A DNA stretch of 64,000 nt from an uncultured Oscillibacter sp. (lineage in GTDB: Bacteria > Bacillota > Clostridia > Oscillospirales > Oscillospiraceae). The stretch lies in the NCBI GenBank assembly GCA_910583695.1, contig CAJTZL010000001.1, positions 62,001-126,000 of the forward strand, given 5' to 3'. Below the pieces are notes generated by a model. The model was not told the DNA's origin. It saw only the letters and a program-made list of their open reading frames with translations, and did not search any database. Positions 1 to 8,190 of this stretch are shown here, in pieces; the stretch's first letter is position 1; each line of letters opens with the position of its first letter. The translations under genes were made by a program, and so were the position numbers.

Positions 1-322
1 CGCCCATGCCCGCGGTGATGAAGACCATGTCCGTCTCCTCCAGGGCCTTGGCAATCTGGTTCCGGCTCTCCTCGGCGGACTTGCGGCCCACCTCCGGATC
101 AGAGCCTGCGCCCTGCCCATGGGTCAGCTTCTCGCCGATTTGAATCTTATAGGCGGCGCTGGAGATATTCAGCGCCTGCTTGTCCGTGTTGACCGCCACA
201 AAGTCCACGCCCTTGGTCCCGGAGCTGACCATGCGGTTTACCACGTTATTTCCAGCGCCGCCGACTCCGATTACTTTGATGTTGACAACGGTATCGGGAC
301 TGCTTTCCAAACCAAATGCCAT
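1..322 (-). CDS. ftsZ: Cell division GTPase FtsZ, N-terminal part (runs off left edge)
   Basis: Reverse translation of the first 322 bases gives about 107 residues beginning MAFGLESSPDTVVNIKVIG. The nucleotide-binding motif GVGGAGNNVVNRM is at residues 19-31, and the frame leaves the window at ITAGMG, just before the expected tubulin signature loop. FtsZ polymerises with GTP into the cytoplasmic Z-ring that organises septal wall synthesis. The ATG at 322 is preceded by AGGAGG about 7 bases upstream. It is the last visible gene of the dcw cluster, downstream of ftsQ, and has its own promoter in the gap. No ftsA lies between ftsQ and ftsZ. Identity is secure; only the C-terminus is missing because of the window edge. 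Confidence 0.96.
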   Translation of the reverse strand, partial: MAFGLESSPDTVVNIKVIGVGGAGNNVVNRMVSSGTKGVDFVAVNTDKQALNISSAAYKIQIGEKLTHGQGAGSDPEVGRKSAEESRNQIAKALEETDMVFITAGMG

Positions 323-419
323 AGTGCTGCCTCCTGCTATCATTTGTGCAACCGCCCTCATAGGACGCCGCGATTCACCGTCTCCTGACTTGAGGCCGTG
401 AAACTCTATTCATTTTCTT

Positions 420-448
420 ATTGTAAGCCACTTTTTCCCTCCGGTCAA
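420..448 (-). promoter_or_regulatory. Promoter of ftsZ
   Basis: Reading the minus strand, TTGACC and TACAAT are separated by exactly 17 bases. This predicts a transcript with a leader of about 90 nt before the ftsZ ATG at 322. A dedicated ftsZ promoter inside a dcw cluster is common, because FtsZ is needed in excess of the other division proteins. The gap of about 180 bases between ftsQ and ftsZ holds no other gene. Confidence 0.75.
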
Positions 449-503
449 GTGCCTGTTTCGCTTTCGACGCAAATTCTCAAAAAAACATCATGCAAAGCCA
501 GCT

Positions 504-1277
504 CTACCGCTCACCGGGTATGAGAAACACCCGATCGCTCTCCAGGCGCAGGTCAATGGTGCCGGTCATGTTGCTTTGGATGGCCTCGTCTTCCAGGGTG
601 GCCGTCAGCTTGACCAGCTCCCACGCATAGTCCGCGCCGTAGGCCATCCGCACGGTAAAGCGGCCGATGTAATCCATGTCCAGATAGCTGAGGTCATCCA
701 GGCGGATGCCGTCCACGTTCTCCGTCAGGCCCGCGTCGTCCAGCGCCGCGATGAGCTCCAGGAGGCTGGACTGCTGGGAGGCGTATTCCGTGGCCAGGGC
801 GATGGCAGCGCCCACCGAGGGGGCCAGGAGCTGACAGCCGGAGATCCGGCCGTACTGCCCCGCTTCCTTTTCCGGCAGCTGCTCCACAATTTTGCCGTTG
901 CTGCTGATCAGCCATGTGCTGCCGTCCTGCACCAGAGCGAAGGGCCGCCCGCTTTCGCGGACCTCAATGAGCAGCGTGTCCGGCAGCTTCCGGTTGATGC
1001 GGATGTCCTCAATATAGGGCAGCTTCCGGGTGATGGCCCGGGCCACGTCGTACTTATTTAATAGGTACAGATTGGACCCCGGCTCCACGCCGGAGGCTTC
1101 CCGGATTTCCTCCTCCGTATAGCGCTTCTGCCCGGTGACGGCGATCTTGTCCACCCGGAAAAACAGCGTCATGGCGGCGATAATCGCTCCGCAGATCAGC
1201 AGAACGGACAGCAGCTTATAGAGGAAGCCGAAGCCTCCCCGTCCTCTTCGCCGCTTTGTATGCTTCCGTCTCGCCAT
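504..1277 (-). CDS. ftsQ: Cell division protein FtsQ/DivIB
   Basis: 257 residues. The order is a very basic cytoplasmic tail (residues 1-15, Arg/Lys rich), one membrane span at about 19-41, then an outside POTRA-type domain beginning FRVDKIAVTGQKRYTEEEI (about 40-112) and a beta-rich C-terminal region. This is the standard FtsQ/DivIB architecture. The protein joins FtsL and its partners in the divisome to license septal peptidoglycan synthesis. It sits between murA and ftsZ as in many Firmicutes. Sequence conservation in this family is low, so identification rests on architecture plus position. The ATG at 1277 lies within the end of a possible small upstream frame, suggesting translational coupling. 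Confidence 0.88.
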   Translation of the reverse strand: MARRKHTKRRRGRGGFGFLYKLLSVLLICGAIIAAMTLFFRVDKIAVTGQKRYTEEEIREASGVEPGSNLYLLNKYDVARAITRKLPYIEDIRINRKLPDTLLIEVRESGRPFALVQDGSTWLISSNGKIVEQLPEKEAGQYGRISGCQLLAPSVGAAIALATEYASQQSSLLELIAALDDAGLTENVDGIRLDDLSYLDMDYIGRFTVRMAYGADYAWELVKLTATLEDEAIQSNMTGTIDLRLESDRVFLIPGER

Positions 1278-1375
1278 GACTGCGCTCCACTTCTATCATC
1301 TTTCTGCCGCAGCAGCTTCACCCGATTGTCCTTCTCCAAGGCCGCTAAAATGGCTTGAATGGCCTTTTCGTCCAT
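1196..1375 (-). CDS. Possible small protein overlapping ftsQ start (59 aa)
   Basis: An ATG at 1375 preceded by GGAG with 6-base spacing opens a 59-codon frame, MDEKAIQAILAALEKDNRV onward. It overlaps the first 82 bases of ftsQ in another frame. The first 25 residues look like a plausible amphipathic helix. The part overlapping ftsQ is low-complexity and is probably just a shadow of ftsQ. A switch to the neighbouring frame near 1298 would give a KMIEVERS-like continuation, so this may be a decayed or frameshifted small gene. No function is assigned. Confidence 0.3.
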   Translation of the reverse strand: MDEKAIQAILAALEKDNRVKLLRQKDDRSGAQSWRDGSIQSGEEDGEASASSISCCPFC

Positions 1376-1376
1376 A

Positions 1377-1469
1377 TCATTCTCCGTCAGAGACGATATA
1401 CCGCCGGCACTTCTCACAGATTTTGGCAGCCCTGTCCAGGCCGATGGGCTCCACCAGCCATTTCATCAT
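1377..1469 (-). CDS. Possible micro-ORF between murA and ftsQ (about 30 aa)
   Basis: A frame of about 30 codons starting with tandem ATGs at 1469/1466 contains a CEKC-type pair (KICEKCRRYIV) and stops one base before the ATG of the next small frame. GCGAGG lies close upstream of the second ATG. The tight stop/start spacing suggests coupling, but such a short frame can occur by chance. No function is assigned. Confidence 0.15.
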   Translation of the reverse strand: MMKWLVEPIGLDRAAKICEKCRRYIVSDGE

Positions 1470-1552
1470 TCCTCGCCAGTTGCTTTCCCTCCAGGCAGCC
1501 GCCCATACTTCCCCCCAGCTTTTCCGGAGCCGCTGCTGCCATCATCTATCCG

Positions 1553-1582
1553 CCCGGGGGACCGTTTCTGCGGCCCCCCGGG
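1553..1582 (-). terminator. GC-rich hairpin just after murA
   Basis: The arms cccggggg (1553-1560) and cccccggg (1575-1582) can form an 8-bp stem just downstream of the murA stop on the minus strand. There is no T-run after it. It may therefore be a transcript-stabilising or partial termination element between the mur genes and ftsQ/ftsZ rather than a full terminator. Confidence 0.35.
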
Positions 1583-1592
1583 GCTTTCCTGT

Positions 1593-2852
1593 TTAACGCT
1601 CCAGCCGGCGGGCCTCCGCCCCCAGGGCCCGAAGGTCCCGGGCGATGTCCTCATAGCCCCGGTCAATGTGGCCGGTTTCAGAGACTTCCGTCTCTCCCTC
1701 GGCCGCCAGGGCCGCCACGCACAGCGCCGCCCCGCCCCGAAGGTCCGTACAGCGCACCGGCGCGCCGTGGAGGCGTTCCACCCCCGTCACCACCGCCGCC
1801 CGGCCGGACACCCGGATGTTGGCCCCCATGCGGGCCAGCTCGTCAACGTGGCGGTAGCGGTTTTCAAACATGTTCTCCTCAAACACCGCCGCGCCCCGGC
1901 ATCTCAGCAGCGCCGCCATCAAAATGGCCTGGGCATCGGTGGGAAAGCCGGGATAAGGGGCCGTCCGCACCGGGCGCACCGCCGCCGGCCGTCCCCGGCA
2001 GGCACAGGCCACGCCCTCTTCGTCGGAGCGGATGGCACAGCCCGCCTCCCGCAGCACGGCGGTGACGGTGGACAAGTGTTCCTCCCGGGCCCGGCGGAGA
2101 AAGATTTCTCCCCCGGCGGAAGCCGCCGCACAGAGATAAGTAGCCGCCGCAATCCGGTCCGGCATGACGGTGTAAGTACAGCCGTGGAGCGTCCGCCCTC
2201 CTTCCACGGACACCGTGGAGGTTCCCGCCCCGGACACCCTGGCCCCGCAGGCGGTGAGGAAGCCCTGGAGGTCCACGATCTCCGGCTCCCGGGCGGCGTT
2301 TGCGATGGTGGTGACACCGGAGGCACCGCAGGCCGCCAGCATCAGATTCTCCGTGGCTCCCACGGAGGGAAAGCTCAGCACCACCTCCCGGCCGCGGAGC
2401 CGGAGTGCCTTGCAGTGCAAAACGCCCCCCGCATCGTCGATCTCCGCTCCCAGGTCCCGGAGACCGGAGAGATGAAGGTCAATGGGCCGGGGACCCAGCT
2501 CACAGCCGCCGGGGTAGCTCAGCTCCGCCTGACCGCACCGGGCCAGGATGGCCCCCAGAAAAATGGCGGAGGACCGCATTTCCCGCATCAGCGCCTCGGA
2601 GACGGCGCAGCCCTCCAGGCTCCGGGTGTCCACTGTCAGCGTGTCCGGCCCTTCCCAGCGGGCCGTGCAGCCCAGACCCTCCAGAATGCGAACCGAGGCG
2701 TCCACATCCCGCAGGCGGGGGCAGCCCCGCAGCTCCACCTGTCCCGCCGTCAGCAGCGTGGCTGCCAAAATGGGCAGGACGCTGTTTTTTGCCCCCTGGA
2801 TTTCCGTCTCGCCCTCCAGGCGGCTGCCGCCTCTTATGATCAACTGACTCAT
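1593..2852 (-). CDS. murA: UDP-N-acetylglucosamine 1-carboxyvinyltransferase MurA
   Basis: 419 residues, the normal length. It catalyses the first committed step of peptidoglycan precursor synthesis, transferring enolpyruvate from PEP to UDP-GlcNAc in the cytoplasm. Lys22 and Asn23 of the KN motif sit in QGAKNSVLPILAATLL. The catalytic Cys is residue 117 in GGCELGPRPIDLHLSGL. A Cys rather than Asp at this position normally confers fosfomycin sensitivity. It lies 62 bases downstream of murG. Firmicutes often carry two MurA paralogues; whether this cell has a second is not visible here. Confidence 0.95.
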   Translation of the reverse strand: MSQLIIRGGSRLEGETEIQGAKNSVLPILAATLLTAGQVELRGCPRLRDVDASVRILEGLGCTARWEGPDTLTVDTRSLEGCAVSEALMREMRSSAIFLGAILARCGQAELSYPGGCELGPRPIDLHLSGLRDLGAEIDDAGGVLHCKALRLRGREVVLSFPSVGATENLMLAACGASGVTTIANAAREPEIVDLQGFLTACGARVSGAGTSTVSVEGGRTLHGCTYTVMPDRIAAATYLCAAASAGGEIFLRRAREEHLSTVTAVLREAGCAIRSDEEGVACACRGRPAAVRPVRTAPYPGFPTDAQAILMAALLRCRGAAVFEENMFENRYRHVDELARMGANIRVSGRAAVVTGVERLHGAPVRCTDLRGGAALCVAALAAEGETEVSETGHIDRGYEDIARDLRALGAEARRLER

Positions 2853-2914
2853 GTCCGTCCCTCCGCTCCAAGAATGGTGTAACGCTCCATCCTATGGAAG
2901 AAAGGGGCTTCTGG

Positions 2915-4051
2915 TTACTTTTGCGCCGTCAATACCGTCTGGTAAATGCGCTCCGCCGCATCCCGGATGCCCAGGGAGGCCATGGCCTCCTCCATGGCCC
3001 GGAGGCGGGCCTCGTCATGGAGAATGCCGCAGGCCGCCTGGAACAGGGCCTGACCGGAGCCCTCCGGCTCCAGCAGCACAGCCGCGCCTCCGGCCTCTTC
3101 CAGAGCCCGGGCGTTCTTCTCCTGGTGGTTGTTGGTGACATAGGGGGAGGGAACCATCAGCGCCGGGGTTCCCAGAGCCGTCAGCTCGCTGATAGTGGAG
3201 GCCCCGGCCCGGCAGATCACCAGGTCCGCCGCCCGCATCACGGGGGCCATGTCATAAATGTACTCCCGCAGTTGCAGGGCGGGACAGGCCTCCAGGTCCA
3301 CGCCCTTCTCCCGCAGCAGCTCCCGCATCATGGGCAGTCCCGGCTTTCCCGCGCCGTGGATGTGGTGGAAGGGCTGCTTCCCCGCCTCCAGGGCCAGAAA
3401 ATCCGCCATCTGGCGGTTCATGCCCGAGGCGCCCAGAGATCCCCAGAAGGAGACGATCAGGGGCCGCCCGTCGTCCACGCCCAGGGCCTTCTTGGCCTCC
3501 GGCTTCGTCATCGAAAAGAAATCGCTCCGCACCGGCGTGCCGGTGACAACCACCTTCTCCGGGCGGCGGTAGTGCTTCCGGCAGGATTCAAAGCCCACCA
3601 TGATCCGGTCCGCGTAATTCTCCAGCATCTGCGTGGTCAGGCCCGGCACGGCGTTGGATTCGTGGACCGCCGTGGGAATCTTCATTCTGGCGGCGGCCTT
3701 TACCATGGGATAACTGGCATAGCCCCCGGTGCCCACCACCGCGTCGGGCCGGAAGGCCCGGAGGATGGCCCGGGCCTCGCCGGGAGCCCGGATGAGGTTG
3801 CCCACGGAGATGAGGTTGTGCCGAATCTCGGCGGGCTTGAAGGAGCGGTGAAAGCTGGAGATGTGGACGGTTTTGAAGGCGTAACCCGCCTTAGGCACCA
3901 GGTCCTTCTCCAGGCCCCGCTCCGCGCCGACGAACAGAATCTGCGCCTGGGGATTTTTCTCCAAGGTCAGCTGGGCCAGGGCGATGGCCGGATTCACATG
4001 CCCCGCCGTGCCGCCGCAGGTGAAGATGACGCGCTGCAATGGTTCCGGCAT
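2915..4051 (-). CDS. murG: Lipid II synthase MurG (GlcNAc transferase)
   Basis: 378 residues. It adds GlcNAc from UDP-GlcNAc to lipid I on the cytoplasmic face of the membrane, making lipid II. The N-terminal GT-B motif GGTAGHVNPAIA is at residues 13-24, TGGYASYP at about 108-115, and the C-terminal donor-binding region ELTALGTPALMVPSP near 290. The second glycine loop, usually GGSLGA, reads WGSLGASG (203-210), so one Gly is replaced by Trp. Its start has GGGAGGCGG upstream. It follows ftsW in the order usual for Firmicutes. Confidence 0.95.
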   Translation of the reverse strand: MPEPLQRVIFTCGGTAGHVNPAIALAQLTLEKNPQAQILFVGAERGLEKDLVPKAGYAFKTVHISSFHRSFKPAEIRHNLISVGNLIRAPGEARAILRAFRPDAVVGTGGYASYPMVKAAARMKIPTAVHESNAVPGLTTQMLENYADRIMVGFESCRKHYRRPEKVVVTGTPVRSDFFSMTKPEAKKALGVDDGRPLIVSFWGSLGASGMNRQMADFLALEAGKQPFHHIHGAGKPGLPMMRELLREKGVDLEACPALQLREYIYDMAPVMRAADLVICRAGASTISELTALGTPALMVPSPYVTNNHQEKNARALEEAGGAAVLLEPEGSGQALFQAACGILHDEARLRAMEEAMASLGIRDAAERIYQTVLTAQK

Positions 4052-4199
4052 TCAAACCGCCTCCCATCCAATTCTTTTTGCACCGGCAGGGGTGTGCCGT
4101 TCCCCCGCCGTCACAAAAGCACCTTGACTCCTGCGCCCTGGGCGCATTTGCCGGTCCGCTGACCGGCGGGAATATCCAAACAAACCTCCCACGCTGCTT

Positions 4200-5582
4200 T
4201 CAGCCTGCTTTTGTGGGCTTCATCTGCCGCGACACCGACAGCACCACCCCCATCTCCGCCAGCTGGATGGACAGGGCCGTTCCTCCGTAGCTGAAGAAGG
4301 GCAGGGAGATGCCGGTGGTAGGCAGGAGGCCCGTCACCACGCCGATGTTCAGGAAGGTCTGCATGGCGATCAGCGTGGTGACGCCGATGACCAGGAGGCT
4401 TCCGAAGCGGTCCCTGGCGTGAAGTGCAATCCAATAGCCCCGGAGAATCAGCGCCGCAAAGAGGAGCATAATGACGCTGGCTCCGATGAGCCCCAGCTCC
4501 TCGCAGATGATGGCAAAGATGAAATCGTTGTGCTCCTCCGGGAGGAACAGGAACTTCTGGCGGCTCTTCCCCAGGCCCACTCCCAGGAGGCCGCCGGAGC
4601 CGATGGTGATGAGGCTCTGGGAGAGCTGATAGCCTTTGTCCTTCATGTCCGCCCAGGGATTCAGCCAGTACTGGATGCGGGAGGTGTTGTATCCCACCAC
4701 AAACAGGGCGAAGTACAGCATTCCGGCCGCACCGCCCAGGGCGCCGAAGACCCAGGCCCAGTTGATGCCGCCCACCAGCATCAGCGCCGCGCCCACGCCT
4801 AAAATCAGGAGGGCGCCGGAGAGGTGGGGCTCAATGGCCACCAGTCCCGCCGTTACGATCAGCAGGGCGGCATAGGGCAGGACGCCGTAGCGGAAGGAAC
4901 GCATGAGGTCCTTTTTTCGGGAAATGCTGTCGGAAAAATAGATGACAATGGCCATCTTGGCAATTTCCGAGGGCTGGAAGCTGAACAGCTCGCCCACGCC
5001 GATCCAGCGGGTTGCGCCCTTGACGGTGACAGCCACGGGATTCCCCGGAATCGCCACGAAAACCAGAAGGAAGATGGACACATACAACAGGGACTTTGCA
5101 ACGCCCCGAAGGCGCCGGTAGTTGATTTTTCCGATGAACAGCATACCGGCGATGCCCATGACGGCGAAGACACCCTGACGGACAAACCAGTAGGTCGGGT
5201 CGTTGTTTTTCGTGTTGTAATAGGCGGAGGGGAAGCTGGCGGACAACAGCATCACAAGTCCAATGGACATCAGCAGCAGAACCAGAAGGCAGAAGGGCAG
5301 GTCGATGGGGCCTTTGGCCAGCTCCCTGCCCTCTTCCTCCAGCGCCTGCTGGCGGAGGCGAATTTCATGGCGGCGCTGGGCCTCCTCCCGGCTCAGGGGC
5401 CGGCGGCGGGGGCGCTTCACCGGCTGACGCTCTGGCATGGGGAAGGGAATGACTACGCTCTGCCGGACCGGAGCGGGCTTCCGGGACGGGGTGGGCTTCC
5501 GCCTCTGCTGGGCGGGCCTCCGCTGAGACTCCGGACGCCGCTGGGGCTCCCGTCGTGCCGCTGAACTGCCGCGTGACGCCAT
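4200..5582 (-). CDS. ftsW: SEDS-family peptidoglycan polymerase FtsW
   Basis: 460 residues from the ATG at 5582, which has GGAGGAGGGA just upstream; a TTG 21 bases earlier is less likely. A long cytoplasmic tail of about 90 residues, rich in Arg, Pro and Gln, precedes about ten membrane spans. Family motifs are ATRWIGVGELFSFQPSEIAK, PEEHNDFIFAIICEELGLIG and TTGISLPFFSYGGTAL. FtsW polymerises glycan strands from lipid II at the septum together with a class B PBP. The position between mraY and murG, next to division genes, favours FtsW over the elongation paralogue RodA. The extended basic tail is longer than in Bacillus and may be a lineage feature. Confidence 0.92.
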   Translation of the reverse strand: MASRGSSAARREPQRRPESQRRPAQQRRKPTPSRKPAPVRQSVVIPFPMPERQPVKRPRRRPLSREEAQRRHEIRLRQQALEEEGRELAKGPIDLPFCLLVLLLMSIGLVMLLSASFPSAYYNTKNNDPTYWFVRQGVFAVMGIAGMLFIGKINYRRLRGVAKSLLYVSIFLLVFVAIPGNPVAVTVKGATRWIGVGELFSFQPSEIAKMAIVIYFSDSISRKKDLMRSFRYGVLPYAALLIVTAGLVAIEPHLSGALLILGVGAALMLVGGINWAWVFGALGGAAGMLYFALFVVGYNTSRIQYWLNPWADMKDKGYQLSQSLITIGSGGLLGVGLGKSRQKFLFLPEEHNDFIFAIICEELGLIGASVIMLLFAALILRGYWIALHARDRFGSLLVIGVTTLIAMQTFLNIGVVTGLLPTTGISLPFFSYGGTALSIQLAEMGVVLSVSRQMKPTKAG

Positions 5583-5612
5583 ATACTCCCTCCTCCGCTT
5601 CAAATTTCAGAC

Positions 5613-6602
5613 TCAGTATGATCTCCCCTGGATTCCAATCCAGGCCAGGACGCAGAACAGAAGCGTCACGCCGGAGAATACCGTCACCAGTTTCGCCTCG
5701 CTCCACCCGGAGAGCTCCAGGTGGTGGTGCAGAGGAGCCATTTTAAAAAACCGCTTGCCGTGGGTAGCCTTGAAATAGACCACCTGGATGATGTCGGACA
5801 AGGTCTCCAGAATATAGATGATGCCCACAAAGAGCAGAATCAGGGGCATATCCATGGCGAAGGCCAGGGCGGCCACCGCGCCGCCCATGAAGAGGCTGCC
5901 GGTATCCCCCATGAAGACCTTGGCGGGGTGGTGGTTGTAACAGAAGAAGGCCGCCAGCCCTCCCGCCAGGGCGGCGGGGAACAGCGCCAGGGGCAGAAGT
6001 TCCCACTTGGCCGCGGCGGCGGTGAAAAAGACCATCACCACAAAGGTCACGCTGGAGGACTGCCCGTCGATTCCGTCGGTGATGTTGACCGCGTTGACAC
6101 AGCCCACGATGACGAAGGCGGCGAAAATCAGGTAGAGAATCCAGTTGATTTCCACGGTGATGTTGGCAAAGGGGATATACAGCGCATTGGTCAGCAGTCC
6201 CTCATAGCGCATCAGGCTGAGGAACATCACCGCGGCGGCCAGCTGGAGAATGAACTTCTGCTTGGCCGTCAGCCCCTCGTTCTGATGCTGGCGAATCTTC
6301 CGATAGTCGTCCACCACGCCGATCAGGCCGAAAATCAGGGCAAAGAAGTACACGTAAAGGTGGGCGAACTCCCCGCGCTGCATGGCCTCCCAGCCCATGA
6401 GGAAGGCCACCACCCCGGACCCGATGATAAACATGACGCCGCCCATGGTGGGCGTGCCCGCCTTTCCAGCGTGCCAGGAGGGTCCCTCTTTCCGAATCTC
6501 CTGGCCCGCCTTCAGCTTCCGCAGCTCCGCAATGACGAATCTCCCCAAAACCAGGGTCAGCAGGAAACTTGCTCCCATGGCCAGCAATAACGTAACGATC
6601 AT
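5613..6602 (-). CDS. mraY: Phospho-MurNAc-pentapeptide transferase MraY
   Basis: 329 residues from the ATG at 6602 (MIVTLLLAMGASFLL), which has GGGAGAGGG about 7 bases upstream. The longer open frame into murE is not needed. It transfers phospho-MurNAc-pentapeptide to undecaprenyl phosphate, giving lipid I, and is an integral membrane enzyme with about ten spans. The conserved cytoplasmic motifs are GVDDYRK, NITDGIDG, FMGDTGSL and the histidine motif HHHLELSGWSE. It lies 44 bases after murE; the murF and murD genes often found on either side of mraY are absent here. Confidence 0.95.
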   Translation of the reverse strand: MIVTLLLAMGASFLLTLVLGRFVIAELRKLKAGQEIRKEGPSWHAGKAGTPTMGGVMFIIGSGVVAFLMGWEAMQRGEFAHLYVYFFALIFGLIGVVDDYRKIRQHQNEGLTAKQKFILQLAAAVMFLSLMRYEGLLTNALYIPFANITVEINWILYLIFAAFVIVGCVNAVNITDGIDGQSSSVTFVVMVFFTAAAAKWELLPLALFPAALAGGLAAFFCYNHHPAKVFMGDTGSLFMGGAVAALAFAMDMPLILLFVGIIYILETLSDIIQVVYFKATHGKRFFKMAPLHHHLELSGWSEAKLVTVFSGVTLLFCVLAWIGIQGRSY

Positions 6603-6646
6603 AGTTTTCCCTCTCCCCCGTCCGGCTCTTCCGGACGGTTTTTCTC

Positions 6647-8086
6647 TCAGCGCAGATACTCTGCGACGATCTCCCGCTCGTCCATGTGGCGCTTTTCGCG
6701 GCCCACCTCCTGGTAGGTCTCGTGGCCCTTGCCGCAGAGAACGATCACGTCTCCCGCCCGGGCGTGGTCCATCGCCCAATGGATGGCCTCCACCCGGTCC
6801 TCAATGACCTCATAGGGCGTCCCTGTTCCTTCCAGCCCCGGCAGAATATCGGCGATGATGTCCGCCGGGCGCTCCGTCCGGGGGTTGTCGGTGGTGACGA
6901 TGGCAAAATCCGCAATCTCCGCCGCGGCCCGGCCCATCTTGGGCCGCTTGGCCCTGTCCCGGTCCCCGCCGCAGCCGAAGAGGGCCACGGTCCGGCCCTT
7001 GGCAAAGCCCTTGACCGTGGTCAGGACATTCACTAAACTGTCGGGGCTGTGGGCGTAGTCGATGAGAACAGTGTATTCCTTCCCCGGGGTTGGAACCACC
7101 TCCACTCGGCCCTTCACATGGGGCACCCGGGCCAGAACCGCGGCGCTCTCCTCCAGAGGAATCCCCAGAGCCAGGGCCGCCCCCAGCACATCCAGGGCGT
7201 TGTCAACCATAAAATGCCCCGGAATGTTCACCCGGACAGGAACCCGTTCCCCGCCGCGAACGACGGAAAAGGCCACGTGGTCCTCCGCCAGCAGAATGTC
7301 CTCCGCCCGGAGATCCGCTTCCCCAGTGCTGGAGAAGGTGAGAACCTTGCAGGCCGCATCCTTCAAAAGCCGGGGTGTCCAAGGATCTCCGGCGTTGACC
7401 ACGCCGGTTTTGCAGTTCCGGAACAGGAGGGCCTTGGCGTCGCAGTATTCCTCCATGGTCTTGTGGAAGTCCAGATGGTCCTGGGTCAGGTTCGTGTAAA
7501 CCCCCGCCTCATAGCGGACTCCATAGACCCGGTCCAGGAACAGGGCATGGGAGGAAACCTCCATCACCACATAGGTGCAGCCCGCGTCCCGCATCCGGGC
7601 AAAGAGCTTCTGGAGCTCGAAGGACTCGGGAGTGGTCCGCTCCGTAGGAAGGGCCTCCTCCCCAATCATATTCTGGTTTGTGCCGATCAAGCCCACCTTT
7701 TCGCCCCGGGCCTCCAAAACGGCCTTGAGGAGGTAGGTGGAGGTGGTCTTCCCGTTGGTGCCGGTGACGCCCACCATGGTCATGGCATCCGCCGGGCGGC
7801 CAAAGAAGTTGGCCCCCGTCACCGCCAGGGCCCGGCGGGAGTCCGCCACCTGGACATAGGGAGTTTCTCCCTCCTCCGGCAGGGTCTGACAGAGAACCGC
7901 CGCCGCGCCGGAGGCCATGGCCTGGGGGATGAAGCGGTGTCCGTCCACCGTGTAACCGCTGAGGGCAACGAAGAGGTCCCCGGGCTTCACCTGCCGGGAG
8001 TCGTAACAGACCTGGGCAATCTCTGTCTCCAAATCCACGTTGGCGGAGAGGATTTCCAGCCCCTCCAGCAATTTCTTGAGCTTCAT
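6647..8086 (-). CDS. murE: UDP-MurNAc-tripeptide synthetase MurE (meso-DAP type)
   Basis: 479 residues from the ATG at 8086 (MKLKKLLEG), with GGAGG 10 bases upstream. It is an ATP-dependent ligase adding the third stem residue to UDP-MurNAc-L-Ala-D-Glu. The P-loop GVTGTNGKTTSTY is at about 106-118. The carbamylated-lysine region reads CDAKALLF, and DNPRTERP lies in the C-terminal third. DNPR is the established signature of enzymes selecting meso-diaminopimelate rather than lysine, so the wall is predicted to be DAP type. It sits between the class B PBP and mraY. Confidence 0.94.
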   Translation of the reverse strand: MKLKKLLEGLEILSANVDLETEIAQVCYDSRQVKPGDLFVALSGYTVDGHRFIPQAMASGAAAVLCQTLPEEGETPYVQVADSRRALAVTGANFFGRPADAMTMVGVTGTNGKTTSTYLLKAVLEARGEKVGLIGTNQNMIGEEALPTERTTPESFELQKLFARMRDAGCTYVVMEVSSHALFLDRVYGVRYEAGVYTNLTQDHLDFHKTMEEYCDAKALLFRNCKTGVVNAGDPWTPRLLKDAACKVLTFSSTGEADLRAEDILLAEDHVAFSVVRGGERVPVRVNIPGHFMVDNALDVLGAALALGIPLEESAAVLARVPHVKGRVEVVPTPGKEYTVLIDYAHSPDSLVNVLTTVKGFAKGRTVALFGCGGDRDRAKRPKMGRAAAEIADFAIVTTDNPRTERPADIIADILPGLEGTGTPYEVIEDRVEAIHWAMDHARAGDVIVLCGKGHETYQEVGREKRHMDEREIVAEYLR

Positions 8087-8190
8087 ACTTGGTAAACCTC
8101 CATCCAGTTGAATACGTTCTGGATGATTATAACCCGAATAAAACGCAATGTATACGGCGTATCCTGCCAAAAATCAGGCAAAACCTGCTC

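Noticed and set aside
1359..2882. Plus-strand open frame of 507 codons antisense to murA
   Set aside because: Shadow of murA, with Pro/Arg/Gly-rich low-complexity translation.
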